A stretch of 46,901 nucleotides of DNA from a virus, in the IMG/VR virus record IMGVR_UViG_3300013132_002601, positions 1-46,901 of that record; one strand, written 5' to 3'. A program made the position numbers and the translations under genes. Positions 46,664-46,901 of the stretch are shown one piece after another (position 1 is the first letter of the stretch; each line of letters begins with the position of its first letter). Below the pieces are notes generated by a model. That model searched no databases. It was not told where the DNA came from and worked only from the letters and a program-made list of their open reading frames with translations.

Positions 46664-46901
46664 ACGAACGAATTCGAGAACTACTAACTCAAGCAGAATT
46701 TTGCTTTTGGGAAGATGAAGAATGGGGTCCTGGTCCTGGGCATATTGACTGGAGTCCGGACTATACCAAAGAAATGATTTCTTTCGTTGACCTTCTTTTG
46801 AAAGATGTTCTCAATCTTTGCGGTGATGAAATTCTATCTCAGCGTTATCTAGATAGTGAACAAGGGCAAGATGCAATTCACACTCTTAAGTCACGCATTC
46901 A
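46660..46901 (+). CDS. small paralogue family protein, copy 5, cut by window end
   Basis: At least 80 residues beginning MNERIRELLTQAEFCFWEDEEW; the frame is still open at the window end. The N-terminus matches the family, the rest (DWSPDYTKEMISFVDLLLKDVL) is diverged. Confidence 0.62.
   Translation, partial: MNERIRELLTQAEFCFWEDEEWGPGPGHIDWSPDYTKEMISFVDLLLKDVLNLCGDEILSQRYLDSEQGQDAIHTLKSRI

Overview
The window is a stretch of a large lytic myovirus genome of the T4-like kind. Diagnostic genes are the T4-type sliding clamp, clamp loader and translational repressor in the T4 order (45, 44, 62, regA), the 46/47 recombination nuclease, T4-style late promoters (xATAAATA), and a tRNA cluster with extra stable RNA candidates, as in T4. 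The host is probably a betaproteobacterium. The phage pstS product looks most like Burkholderiales-type PstS, one small gene resembles a BPSL0761-type protein, and a rrn-like boxA precedes the tRNA-Leu transcript. The host call is inference.

Layout. (1) 1-6001: a compact operon for 7-deazaguanine synthesis and insertion into DNA (queE, folE, dpdA, queF, queC, queD), with a class II glutamine amidotransferase and a YkgJ-like Cys-rich protein embedded in it as possible tailoring enzymes. (2) 5998-9280: genes 47, 46 and a peptide deformylase. (3) 9258-12802: an HExxH/von Willebrand A protein and a CobS-like AAA+ ATPase, each with its own strong sigma70-type promoter. (4) 12806-26732: a long overlapping sugar and glycosyltransferase operon. 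It starts after a strong terminator with a late promoter. It contains GDP-fucose/colitose-type genes, a GT10 fucosyltransferase, an E1-type 3-dehydratase, a thiamine diphosphate enzyme split into two genes, and two SDR enzymes. (5) 26698-30212: DUF3310 protein, clamp, clamp loader, RegA, a mini-rubredoxin and a small heat-shock protein. (6) 30229-34474: terminator/promoter composites, tRNAs, three structured RNA candidates, a pstS cassette apparently inserted at the 3' end of tRNA-Asn, and a zeta-like kinase. (7) 35509-42182, minus strand: a lysis module (GH19 endolysin, two-part spanin candidates, small membrane proteins) and an upstream operon of exported proteins plus an LpxH-like phosphoesterase/glycosyltransferase pair. 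(8) 42282-46901: two tRNAs, an HNH protein and a run of small accessory genes with a diverging paralogue family.

The most novel signal is regulatory. An 18-bp inverted repeat, consensus TGTTGYnnnnnRCAACA (allowing one central base more), occurs eight times, plus one one-mismatch copy. It lies upstream of TTGACA/TATAAT-type promoters, and in six promoters the proximal copy is centred about 54-58 bp before the predicted start. This suggests an activator-controlled regulon joining the vWA/AAA pair, the tRNA/ncRNA cluster and the small-gene region. Two RNAs next to tRNA-Leu, with fully nested helices closed by stems of 16-17 and 11 bp, are the other strong candidates for undescribed elements.

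All functions come from reading motifs by eye. No database or folding program was used.
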